This document shows, in pieces, positions 1 through 7,530 of a stretch of DNA of 9,998 nucleotides (the first letter of the stretch is position 1; every line of letters begins with the position of its first letter). This DNA comes from Bacteroidales bacterium (GTDB lineage Bacteria > Bacteroidota > Bacteroidia > Bacteroidales > DYOH01), in NCBI GenBank assembly GCA_030632545.1, contig DAOVUO010000056.1, positions 1-9,998 on the forward strand, given 5' to 3'. The notes under the pieces are model-generated. The model did not search any database. It saw nothing but the letters and a program-made list of their open reading frames with translations, and was not told where the DNA came from. Position numbers and translations under genes: made by a program.

Positions 1-394
1 ATTCCCTTAGTTTAGGGGCATGCTAGTTCATTTTTGTGATTATTTACCTATTTAGTTGAGAGTAAACAATTAATTTGTTGGTTCTGTTACCAATTTCGTG
101 GGTAGAGGTTCGAATTTCGGTGGCACTGCAAATTATGAGGGATATAATAATGTTTAAATGTTTATTCGTTTAATTGATTAAAATAGTAATAATTACTTTT
201 AACTTAAGTTTGTATGGTTTAACTTATAAACAAATAAACAGCTAAGCAAAGAATATTATGTTTAATCACTGTTTTCATATTTAAATTTAGAATACTAGAA
301 TAGCTACTCTTTTACGGTACTGCGCATTTTGATTTTAACGACTATTCTACATTACGGGCAAACTGTTGCAACTAATTTATTCTCAAATATTGGG
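1..394. other. Intergenic stretch without a recognisable gene
   Basis: No open frame of useful length and no complete RNA gene could be supported on either strand. It is strongly AT-rich and holds only small symmetric elements: a 10-bp palindrome AACTTAAGTT (201-210), an 8-bp palindrome GTTGCAAC (365-372), and an 8-bp inverted repeat TAGAATAG/CTATTCTA (296-303 and 342-349) with a 38-base loop. The last lies downstream of the minus-strand chemotaxis-type gene, but it is too weak and too long-looped to call a terminator. Around 96-130 is a T-arm-like string (GGTTCGAAT) that does not fold into a tRNA. The window begins here, so an element continuing from the left cannot be excluded. Confidence 0.6.
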
Positions 395-1513
395 TCAGGA
401 GTTTTTAATTTTAAAAGTTGAAATTATTTCTTTAAGTTGTTCTGCTTGTGCAGAAAGTTGTTCTGCGGTTGATGCCATTTCTTCTGAAGTGGATGAATTT
501 TGATTAGAAACTTGTATTAGTTGTTGTACTGATTCGTTAACTTGTTCAATGCCAAACAACTGTTCTTTGCTGGCAATTGCAATATGATTAATTAATTCGG
601 CATTTTTTAGAATTTCGGGAATAATATGTTGAAATTTTGAATCAGCTAAATCTGATACTTCTAAGCTTGTTTTGGTTATATTTTCAATAATCTCAGAGGC
701 AATTTGACTGTTATCGGCAAGTTTTCTAACTTCCTGAGCAACAATGGCAAATCCGCTTCCTGCAGAACCAGCCCTAGCTGCCTCAATAGAAGCATTTAAT
801 GAGAGTAGATTTGTTTTATGACTAATCTCACCAATTATCCCAATCTTTTCAGAAATCTCGGTTATAGATTTAATTGTTTTTTTAAATACTTCATAGGCTT
901 CACTTATTTCTTTGGCCGATTTGTTGGCTGTTCTATTTGTATCTGCTGCTGTTTGTGAATTTGAATTTATAGTTGCAGCTACTTCTTCCATCGAAGCTGA
1001 AATCTCTTCTGTAGTAGCAGCTTGCACTGACACACCACTTGAAATTTCTTCCGATGTTGAAGACAATTGAATACTTACATCTGCTAATTGTATTGAGTTG
1101 GACTGAACCTTTTCAATAATTATGTTTAATTCAATTAGCATTTTTTCAGTAGCATTTGCAATTAAGCCAAATTCGTCTTTACGATTTGTATATTTTTTAT
1201 CAATTGATATACTAATATCAAAATTGGCTATTTTATTTAGTTTTTCGCCTAGGTTTTGAAGTAATTTAATCTCCTTTTTAAGAAAACTAAGTGCAACAAT
1301 AACAGTTAATATTCGGAGAATAGCACCTGCAATTAATGGAACTTCTAAAGTTTCTGTTGTTATTGTGATAAGAGTAGCTACTACAACTGCACTTACTATG
1401 ATATAGCCAATTTTAGAAAGAATTGATTTTTTATAAAGTAAACGAATAATTAGTAAAAATACTGGATAAATTATAAATATTATTTTGGCATATTGAACTA
1501 ATATTTCTTGCAT
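395..1513 (-). CDS. Methyl-accepting chemotaxis protein-like signal transducer, no large periplasmic domain
   Basis: A 372-residue transducer that would control a CheA-type kinase through CheW, or act in a similar signalling array. The N-terminus has three hydrophobic segments (about 10-27, 35-54 and 58-77) separated by very short loops, so there is no room for a classic periplasmic ligand-binding domain; any input must come from the membrane, a partner, or the short linker. A HAMP-like linker is plausible at about 78-135 (it contains KDEFGLIANATEKM). The C-terminal half is the coiled-coil signalling domain. Its conserved hairpin tip lies at about 224-268, with TNLLSLNASIEAARAG and GFAIVAQEVRKLAD, close to the family consensus. 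Glu/Gln-rich heptads at about 164-182 and 340-360 resemble methylation regions. No cheA, cheW, cheR or cheB lies nearby, so it is an orphan here. It is divergent from the sensor kinase gene at 1707. The ATG is preceded by a weak purine stretch (GAGAAA). Family assignment is firm; the stimulus is unknown. Confidence 0.92.
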   Translation of the reverse strand: MQEILVQYAKIIFIIYPVFLLIIRLLYKKSILSKIGYIIVSAVVVATLITITTETLEVPLIAGAILRILTVIVALSFLKKEIKLLQNLGEKLNKIANFDISISIDKKYTNRKDEFGLIANATEKMLIELNIIIEKVQSNSIQLADVSIQLSSTSEEISSGVSVQAATTEEISASMEEVAATINSNSQTAADTNRTANKSAKEISEAYEVFKKTIKSITEISEKIGIIGEISHKTNLLSLNASIEAARAGSAGSGFAIVAQEVRKLADNSQIASEIIENITKTSLEVSDLADSKFQHIIPEILKNAELINHIAIASKEQLFGIEQVNESVQQLIQVSNQNSSTSEEMASTAEQLSAQAEQLKEIISTFKIKNS

Positions 1514-1608
1514 AATTGTGTTTTTCTCAAAATTATATATTATTTATGAATTAATATAACCAGAAGGCTTTTTTTATATTATTTTATAATTAAAAAAAAT
1601 GAGTAATT

Positions 1609-1616
1609 TATCTTTG
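1609..1616 (+). promoter_or_regulatory. Candidate Bacteroidota -7 element (TATCTTTG) for the sensor kinase operon
   Basis: TATCTTTG matches the Bacteroidota housekeeping -7 consensus TAnnTTTG exactly and lies about 90 bases before the kinase ATG at 1707. No clear TTTG or TTG -33 element stands about 20 bases upstream (that stretch is plain A/T), so the call rests on one half-site in AT-rich DNA and could be chance. Confidence 0.3.
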
Positions 1617-1706
1617 AGTATTAATATAATTGATTTGTTTTGAAAAAAAGTTTAAATTGCGTTTTTCAAAGCCATAACTGTTATGTTTCTAATATAAAGA
1701 TTAAGC

Positions 1707-3626
1707 ATGAAGGAGTCAAGTTATACAAATAAATATTATATTTTTACAATTCTAGGGATTTCCATTTTATTTGGTTTTTCTGTTTTAAGAAATATTAAGA
1801 AGGAGTACAATATTGTTGAAAAAATTGCAAAAAATGAAGGTCTAGCTTATTTAAACAATGATTTTCATTATCAGGACTGGCTTGCAAGGCAAGGTGATGT
1901 TTATGTTGCAATATCAGAAAATATTAGTCCAAACTCATATTTAGATTCAAGTTCCTATTGCGATAGCCTTATTTTGCTTAATCCTGCTTATATAACAAGA
2001 CTTGAGTATGAGTTAGTAAATAACCAAAATAGAAGTTTGCCGCATATTACTAGCTTAAACCCTATTAGAAAAGAAAATAAGCCAGATGATTGGGAAGCTA
2101 ATGCTTTGCTTTTGTTTGAAAATGGCGAAGAGGAGTATAGCGAAATTATAAAGACTGATACAGCTGATTATTTACGTTTTATGCGTCCTTTGTATGTAAG
2201 TAAGCTTTGTTTAGAATGTCATGCTAGTCAGGGGTATAAAGTTGGACAGCAAATGGGTGGGATAAGTACATACGTATCAATGGATAAATACAATCGTTTG
2301 GCTGTTGATAATATTAAAAGTACAGTAGTTATTCATCTTTTCATTTATATTTTATTTATTATATTGGTTATATATAGCTATTTACTACTTAAAAAGGAAG
2401 TGTTAAGGCAAAATACTATTCAACTGCAATTTCACGAAAATGAAACAAAATTAAAAAAACAAAATTCTGAAGTTGAATTGCGTAATAAAGAATTATTGCT
2501 TGCAAAGCAACATGCTGAAGAGGGAGAGCATGTAAAAATGTCATTTTTTGCAAATATGTCACATGAGATTAGGACTCCGATGAATGGTATTATTGGTTTC
2601 TCTGAAATGTTGAATCAAAAGGGATTACTAGAAGAAAAGCGTATTTATTATTCTGGAATTATTAAGGAAAGTGGCCAGAGGCTTTTAGCAATAGTTGATG
2701 ATATTATAGATATTTCTAAAATTGAGACTAATCAAATTAAAATAACTGAAGAAGAAATTGATTTACGTAGTATGCTTAAAGAGCTTTATGAAATTCATAT
2801 TGAACATTTCAAACGTAAAAATATTGAATTAAGACTTGATAGCAAAATTACTAAATCTAAATCAAGCGTAATTGTTGATGGTAAAAAATTAAAACAGATT
2901 ATTAATAATTTATTGACCAATGCACTAAAATTTACTGAAAAGGGTGAAATTAGTTTTGGTGCTTGTATTAAAGACTCTAAACTTGAATTTTTTGTTCAGG
3001 ATTCAGGAATAGGAATTTCAGAAAATATGAAGACTAAGATTTTTGATCGATTTAGGCAAGCCGATGACAGTGTAAGTAGATTGCATGGTGGGACAGGTTT
3101 AGGTTTATCAATTAGTAAGGGCTTTTTAGATTTAATGGGTGGTGATATTTATGTTGAATCAAGTATTGGTAAAGGATCTAAGTTTATATTTCAATTACCA
3201 TATAAATCTGGAAAAATAATTTTAAATCGCAAAAACATTCCTTTTTCTATAAAAAAACAATCTCTAAAGGGCTTTAGCATATTGATTGCCGAAGATGATG
3301 AAACTAATTTTATGTTTTTATCAGAAGCTTTGTCTATTTATGGACCAACACTTATTCTTGCAGAAAATGGTGTAGAAGCAGTTGAAGCGGTAGTAAAAAG
3401 ACCATCTATTAACTTGGTTTTAATGGATTTGAAAATGCCAATTATGAACGGTTATGAAGCAACTAAACAAATTAAGCGCCTAAATTCTAAAATTCCAATT
3501 GTTGCTCAAACTGCATTTGCATACGAGGAGGATAGGAAAAAAGTTCTTGATTTTGGTTTTGATGATTATATTTCCAAACCGATTAAAATTGAAGCTCTTT
3601 TAAAAATTATTGACCATTTTTCATAG
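1707..3626 (+). CDS. Hybrid sensor histidine kinase with haem-c-type (Tll0287-like/DUF3365) sensor domain and receiver
   Basis: A 639-residue membrane kinase that probably senses a redox-related or haem-ligand signal in the periplasm and passes phosphate to an internal receiver. Transmembrane segments at about 11-27 and 206-228 bracket a periplasmic domain. That domain carries the features of the Tll0287-like (DUF3365) family: DWLARQGDVYVAIS at 57-70, PNSYL at 75-79, and CLECH at 168-172 followed by QGYKVGQQMGGIS. CxxCH is the covalent c-type haem attachment motif. A coiled linker follows (about 230-275). The HisKA domain has its phospho-acceptor at His286 in MSHEIRTPMNG. The ATPase domain shows an N box (NNLLTNALKF, 400-409), DSGIGI (432-437) and GGTGLGLSIS (461-470). 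The C-terminal receiver (about 524-639) has acidic Glu529-Asp530-Asp531, phospho-acceptor Asp574 (LMDLKMP), Thr602 and Lys624 (SKP). No HPt or DNA-binding output is fused, so a separate phosphotransfer partner is expected. Its stop codon directly abuts the next start codon. Confidence 0.93.
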   Translation: MKESSYTNKYYIFTILGISILFGFSVLRNIKKEYNIVEKIAKNEGLAYLNNDFHYQDWLARQGDVYVAISENISPNSYLDSSSYCDSLILLNPAYITRLEYELVNNQNRSLPHITSLNPIRKENKPDDWEANALLLFENGEEEYSEIIKTDTADYLRFMRPLYVSKLCLECHASQGYKVGQQMGGISTYVSMDKYNRLAVDNIKSTVVIHLFIYILFIILVIYSYLLLKKEVLRQNTIQLQFHENETKLKKQNSEVELRNKELLLAKQHAEEGEHVKMSFFANMSHEIRTPMNGIIGFSEMLNQKGLLEEKRIYYSGIIKESGQRLLAIVDDIIDISKIETNQIKITEEEIDLRSMLKELYEIHIEHFKRKNIELRLDSKITKSKSSVIVDGKKLKQIINNLLTNALKFTEKGEISFGACIKDSKLEFFVQDSGIGISENMKTKIFDRFRQADDSVSRLHGGTGLGLSISKGFLDLMGGDIYVESSIGKGSKFIFQLPYKSGKIILNRKNIPFSIKKQSLKGFSILIAEDDETNFMFLSEALSIYGPTLILAENGVEAVEAVVKRPSINLVLMDLKMPIMNGYEATKQIKRLNSKIPIVAQTAFAYEEDRKKVLDFGFDDYISKPIKIEALLKIIDHFS

Positions 3627-4010
3627 ATGAAAACTGAAAAATTTTCAATTAAAAAGAGAATTAATAGTTTTAAATATGCATTTAGTGGTCTCTCTGTGCT
3701 GATTAGAGAGGAGCATAATGCTCGTATTCACTTAATAGCTGCAATAACTGTTATTGTTTTAGGTTTTTTGTTAAGAATAAATAGCCTAGAGTGGATTATT
3801 CTAGTTATTACTATTAGTTTGGTATTTGCAATTGAAGCTATCAATTCCGCAATTGAGGCACTTGCCGATTTTGTCACAGTTCAAAAGCATTTTCAAATTA
3901 AAAAAACAAAAGATTTGGCTGCGGCGGCTGTGTTAATCGTTTCTATGGGAGCAATTATAGTTGGAGTAATTATTTTTCTGCCTAAAATGCTAAACTTCTT
4001 TTATCATTAA
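3627..4010 (+). CDS. dgkA: Diacylglycerol kinase family protein, probably undecaprenol kinase
   Basis: A 127-residue integral membrane lipid kinase of the prokaryotic DgkA family. Outside the enterobacteria these enzymes often phosphorylate undecaprenol, recycling the lipid carrier for peptidoglycan synthesis; which substrate is used here cannot be read from the sequence. Family residues are present: EEHNARIH (28-35), EAINSAIEALAD (70-81) with the catalytic-type Glu70, Asn73 and Glu77, and KKTKDLAAAAVLI (92-104) with Lys95-Asp96. Positions are offset by one from E. coli DgkA. Three hydrophobic helices lie at about 36-50, 55-75 and 98-118, and the length is normal for the family. The ATG follows the TAG of the upstream sensor kinase with no gap, so translational coupling is likely and both genes should share one transcript. 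The next gene downstream, a class A PBP, acts in the same cell-wall pathway but appears to have its own promoter. Confidence 0.93.
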   Translation: MKTEKFSIKKRINSFKYAFSGLSVLIREEHNARIHLIAAITVIVLGFLLRINSLEWIILVITISLVFAIEAINSAIEALADFVTVQKHFQIKKTKDLAAAAVLIVSMGAIIVGVIIFLPKMLNFFYH

Positions 4011-4164
4011 AATTGAGTACTTATAATTTTTTGTCATTAATACTACTTTATGAAGTTAAATTACCTGATTATTAGTAGCATATCTCTTTTTTGAGATTTA
4101 TTAGACAAATGATTTTAGTAGAAAGTAGAAAGAAAATCAGCATATTTCAGCATTCACACATTTT

Positions 4165-4198
4165 AACTTAAAACTTAGCATTCGAAACTTAAAACTTA
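4165..4198. repeat. Short direct repeat, 13 bp at 21-bp spacing
   Basis: AACTTAAAACTTA occurs at 4165-4177 and again at 4186-4198, separated by GCATTCGA. Each copy holds two ACTTA words, giving a nested pattern. It lies in the 290-base spacer between the lipid kinase and the PBP gene, just upstream of the candidate PBP promoter. It may be a degraded low-complexity repeat of a kind I recall between Bacteroidota genes, or a regulator site; the sequence alone does not decide. Confidence 0.6.
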
Positions 4199-4232
4199 AC
4201 GAAGTATTCATAAGAGATAGTTCAATAAATGC

Positions 4233-4240
4233 TATATTTG
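4233..4240 (+). promoter_or_regulatory. Candidate Bacteroidota -7 element (TATATTTG) for the PBP-prmA-rlmI operon
   Basis: TATATTTG matches the consensus TAnnTTTG exactly and lies about 60 bases before the ATG at 4301. No good TTTG -33 box is seen. If used, transcription would begin downstream of the alternative ATG at 4229, which supports 4301 as the true PBP start. Confidence 0.35.
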
Positions 4241-4300
4241 TCGAATCTTATACTACAAAGGTATAGGATTTTAATATTTGAGCTTAAATTCGCCTATATT

Positions 4301-6673
4301 ATGCAGCAAAAAAATAGTACAAAATTTTTCAACCGAATTTTTTGGATAGCAGTTGCTACACCTATAATAATTATTGTAGTAATTTTCACTTTGATAAATA
4401 CTGGAAACTATGGATTTATGCCAAGTTTTGAGGAATTGGAAAACCCCAAAAGTAATTTAGCTTCAGAGATTTATTCATCTGATCAAGTTATACTGGGGAA
4501 ATATTATTTACAAAATCGAAGTATATCTAGTTTTAACGATTTATCCCCATTTCTTGTTAATGCACTAATAGTAACCGAGGATGTGCGTTTTTATGAGCAT
4601 TCAGGAATTGATTTAGAGAGTTTAATTCGTGTTCTTGTTAAAACCTTAATATTGGGGCAATCAACAGGGGGGGGGAGTACCATTTCTCAGCAATTAGCAA
4701 AAAATTTATTTCCTCGAGATTTGGATGAAAATATGTTGATTATTAAGTTTAAAGAGTGGATTACAGCTGTAAAATTAGAGCGAAATTACACAAAGGAAGA
4801 AATTATTGCCATGTATTTTAATACTGTGCCATTTGGAAGTGGAGCATTTGGTATTAAAGCTGCTTCAAAGATATTTTTTAATTCTAATACTGATTCTTTG
4901 AAAATTGAGGAAGCAGCATTATTGGTTGGGATTGTGAATGCACCTACTCGTTTTAGTCCAATACCACCTCGTCATCCAAAAGATAGTTTGCGTATTCGTA
5001 GGCAAAGACGTTCTATTAAAAGACGTAATATAGTACTTTCACAAATGAGAAAGTATGAAGTTTACTCACATATTAGTGATTCACAGTACGATTCTATTAT
5101 GAAGATTCCTATTAAGCTTAATTATAAAAATCAAGCACACGACAAGGGGATTGCAACTTATTTTAGAGCTTACTTAAAATCATTGCTTTCTGCAAAAGAA
5201 CCAAATAGAGAACGATATGTAAATTATAGTAGTTATAAAATAGATTCAGCCGAATGGACAGATAATGAACTTTATGGTTGGGTTGCAAAGAATCCAAAGC
5301 CAGATGGAACATACTATAATATATATAAAGAGGGCTTAAAAATTTATACAACAATTGATTCGCGTATGCAAACTTACGCAGAAATGTCAGTTACCGAGCA
5401 TTTGAGTTCGGGTAAAGAGCCTTTGCAAAAAGCTTTTGAAAGGGATATAAAATGGAATGCTCGCAAGCCTTTTTCAAATGCTTTATCAAAAAAGCAGTAT
5501 GATAATATTATAAACTTATTTATTAAAACTAGTGAACGTTATAGGGCTTATAAAGCTGATAAACTTAGCGATGATGAAATTATGAAGCTTTTTATGGTGC
5601 CTATTGAGATGTCTGTATTTTCTTGGAATGGTAATATTGATACGATTCTAAGTCCTTTGGATTCAATTTTATATGAGAAAAAATTTCTGCGTGCAGGTTT
5701 GATGTCTATGGAAGCAAGCACGGGTTATGTAAGGGCTTATGTGGGTGGAATTGATTTTGAGCACTTTAAGTATGATCAAGTAAATCAGGCACGCAGACAA
5801 GTAGGCTCAACGTTTAAACCATTTTTATACACCATGGCTATGATTGATGGCCATTCGCCTTGTTATGAGGTGGCTAATATCCCTTGGTATTTTGATAAAG
5901 AAGAAGAGAAACCAAGATATTCTAAAAATTCACGTGAAGGCGAAATGGTTAGTCTCAAATATGGGCTTGCTTTGTCGCTTAACCAAATATCAGCATGGTT
6001 AATTAATAAGTATAAGCCTTCTGTTGTAGTAAAATTAGCTAAAGCAATGGGAATTAAAAGCTTTATTCCTGAAGTACCTTCTATTTGTGTTGGTTCGCCC
6101 GATATTAAACTTGGCGAAATGGTTGCTGCTTATTGCACATTTTTAAATAAAGGGGTTTATAGTTCGCCACTTTATGTTTCAAGAATAGAAGATAGAAATG
6201 GTAATGTTTTGGCTAAATTTAGTTCGCGAAAAAATGCTGTAATTAGTGAGAATACTGCCTATCAGATGGTGAATTTAATGCAAGGTGTAGCTGACTTTGG
6301 CACAAGCGTGCGTTTGCGATTTAAGTATGGTTTTACAAATCCTATAGCTGCAAAAACAGGTACAACAAATAATAATTCCGATGGTTGGTTCATGGGCATG
6401 GTTCCCGATTTAATGACTGGTGTCTGGGTAGGTGGTGAATTGCGAACAATTCGTTTTAATTCATCTGGTTTAGGACAGGGAGCAAATATGGCTCTACCAA
6501 TTTGGGCATTCTATATGAAAAAAGTATATGAGGATAAGTCGCTGAGTGTTAGTGATGGGGCTTTCCCGTATCCGCTTAATTTAGATGTTGAGATTGACTG
6601 CGAAAAATATAAAATGCGTGATTCGACAGGAATGAATAGCTATAATGCTATTTTAGAGGACGATATTTATTAA
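4301..6673 (+). CDS. Bifunctional class A penicillin-binding protein (PBP1A-type transglycosylase/transpeptidase)
   Basis: Polymerises lipid II into glycan strands and cross-links the peptides on the periplasmic face of the inner membrane. The frame is open from an ATG at 4229. I prefer 4301 (MQQKNSTKFF, 790 residues) because it gives a normal short cytoplasmic tail before the single membrane anchor (about 13-33) and because a promoter element overlaps the longer version. In the 790-residue numbering, the GT51 glycosyltransferase has VTEDVRFYEHSG with catalytic Glu93, GGGSTISQQLAKNL (123-136), ERNYTKEEII and NTVPFGSGAFGI. The transpeptidase has all three active-site motifs: STFK (Ser503-Lys506), SLN (559-561) and KTGTT (685-689). 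Both activities should therefore be intact. The GGG of the GGGSTI motif is encoded by nine consecutive G bases. Only 3 bases separate its stop from prmA, so it appears to lead a four-gene operon. Confidence 0.95.
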   Translation: MQQKNSTKFFNRIFWIAVATPIIIIVVIFTLINTGNYGFMPSFEELENPKSNLASEIYSSDQVILGKYYLQNRSISSFNDLSPFLVNALIVTEDVRFYEHSGIDLESLIRVLVKTLILGQSTGGGSTISQQLAKNLFPRDLDENMLIIKFKEWITAVKLERNYTKEEIIAMYFNTVPFGSGAFGIKAASKIFFNSNTDSLKIEEAALLVGIVNAPTRFSPIPPRHPKDSLRIRRQRRSIKRRNIVLSQMRKYEVYSHISDSQYDSIMKIPIKLNYKNQAHDKGIATYFRAYLKSLLSAKEPNRERYVNYSSYKIDSAEWTDNELYGWVAKNPKPDGTYYNIYKEGLKIYTTIDSRMQTYAEMSVTEHLSSGKEPLQKAFERDIKWNARKPFSNALSKKQYDNIINLFIKTSERYRAYKADKLSDDEIMKLFMVPIEMSVFSWNGNIDTILSPLDSILYEKKFLRAGLMSMEASTGYVRAYVGGIDFEHFKYDQVNQARRQVGSTFKPFLYTMAMIDGHSPCYEVANIPWYFDKEEEKPRYSKNSREGEMVSLKYGLALSLNQISAWLINKYKPSVVVKLAKAMGIKSFIPEVPSICVGSPDIKLGEMVAAYCTFLNKGVYSSPLYVSRIEDRNGNVLAKFSSRKNAVISENTAYQMVNLMQGVADFGTSVRLRFKYGFTNPIAAKTGTTNNNSDGWFMGMVPDLMTGVWVGGELRTIRFNSSGLGQGANMALPIWAFYMKKVYEDKSLSVSDGAFPYPLNLDVEIDCEKYKMRDSTGMNSYNAILEDDIY
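4667..4675 (+). repeat. Nine-base poly-G tract inside the PBP coding region
   Basis: Nine G bases encode three glycines (GGG GGG GGG) in the conserved GGGSTISQQ motif of the glycosyltransferase domain. The surrounding reading frame is correct on both sides, so the tract length matches a functional protein. Runs of this length are known slippage sites and stand out in DNA this AT-rich. Confidence 0.9.
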
Positions 6674-6676
6674 AAT

Positions 6677-7513
6677 ATGAATTATATTGAAATTATCTTT
6701 CAGCTTAATAAGCCAAGGGAACTAAATGCAGATTTATTAATTTCCTATTTGAGTGATATTGGTTTTGAGGGTTTTGAAGAGCGAAAAAAAGTATTATTAG
6801 CTTATATTGATGAGGATAAACTCAATCTTGAAAACTTAAAGCAAGAACATATTAGTTCAACATATAGTTCATATACTCAAAAAAAACTTGAGGAACAGAA
6901 CTGGAACAAAGTATGGGAAGAGAATTATTTTCAAGCAATTGAAATTAATGCTGATTGTATTATAAGAGCTGATTTTCATCAAATAAAAAAGAGCTATAAG
7001 TACGATATTTTAATTCATCCGCAAATGTCGTTCGGAACGGGACATCATTCAACTACTTTATTAATTGCTCAGAAATTATTTGAATTAGATTTGAAGGAAA
7101 TGTCAGTGCTTGATATGGGATGTGGTACAGGGATTTTGGCAATTTTAGCCGCCAAACTAGGTGCTAATCCTATTTATGCAATAGATAATGATAAATGGGC
7201 TTATGAAAATTCCTTGGAAAATGTTAAGTTAAACCATACTTCTGATATAAAAGTAGCATTTGGTGATGCAAATTTATTGGATAGCAAGGAAAAATATCAA
7301 GTAATTTTATCAAATATCAATCTAAACATTAATTTAGAGAATATTCCTTATTACGCAATGGTTGCTGCAAAGAGTAGTTTGCTTTTGCTTAGCGGTTTTT
7401 ATACCGAAGATATTCCTGAGGTTGAAAAATTGTGTAAATCTTTAGGTTATAAATTACTAGAGACTAAAGCGCATAAAAATTGGGCAATATTAGTATATCA
7501 GTATATTAATTGA
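6677..7513 (+). CDS. prmA: Ribosomal protein L11 methyltransferase
   Basis: A cytoplasmic SAM-dependent enzyme that methylates lysine and N-terminal amino groups of ribosomal protein L11. The 278-residue length is close to the family norm. The N-terminal substrate-recognition domain (about 1-95) has the typical opening MNYIEIIFQL and the WNKVWEENYF segment. The Rossmann methyltransferase domain shows the PrmA signature HPQMSFGTGHHSTT (114-127; SFGTG is the recognisable core), SAM motif I LDMGCGTG (145-152), the acidic ribose-binding position in AIDND (168-172) and the NINLN loop (213-217), which corresponds to the NPPY-like position in other methyltransferases. The start lies 3 bases after the PBP stop codon, so it is almost certainly co-transcribed with it. 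The link to a cell-wall gene looks positional rather than functional. The enzyme is usually dispensable in bacteria where it has been tested. Confidence 0.94.
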   Translation: MNYIEIIFQLNKPRELNADLLISYLSDIGFEGFEERKKVLLAYIDEDKLNLENLKQEHISSTYSSYTQKKLEEQNWNKVWEENYFQAIEINADCIIRADFHQIKKSYKYDILIHPQMSFGTGHHSTTLLIAQKLFELDLKEMSVLDMGCGTGILAILAAKLGANPIYAIDNDKWAYENSLENVKLNHTSDIKVAFGDANLLDSKEKYQVILSNINLNINLENIPYYAMVAAKSSLLLLSGFYTEDIPEVEKLCKSLGYKLLETKAHKNWAILVYQYIN

Positions 7514-7530
7514 GAGAATAGCAAACTTGA

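Noticed and set aside
96..130. tRNA-like T-arm (GGTTCGAAT followed by GGTGGCACTGCA)
   Set aside because: The bases beside TTCGAAT do not form a proper T stem, and no matching acceptor 5' strand (AGTGCCA) or anticodon arm lies upstream. At most it is a decayed tRNA fragment, which I cannot support.
205..212. TAAGTTTG, a match to the Bacteroidota -7 element
   Set aside because: No gene starts downstream on that strand and no -33 element is present; such matches are expected by chance in this AT-rich DNA.
1528..1535. Minus-strand TAATTTTG upstream of the chemotaxis-type gene
   Set aside because: It fits TAnnTTTG but lies only about 14 bases before the ATG, leaving almost no leader, and lacks a -33 element.
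4082..4097. ATCTC-T6-GAGAT hairpin after the lipid kinase gene as a terminator
   Set aside because: The stem is only 5 bp, has little GC, and lacks a following T tract.
4229..4300. N-terminal extension of the PBP from ATG 4229
   Set aside because: It adds 24 residues not typical of the family before the normal short cytoplasmic tail, and it overlaps the best promoter candidate.
5163..5354. Short antisense open frame within the PBP gene
   Set aside because: It sits fully inside a confidently identified gene and has no recognisable features.
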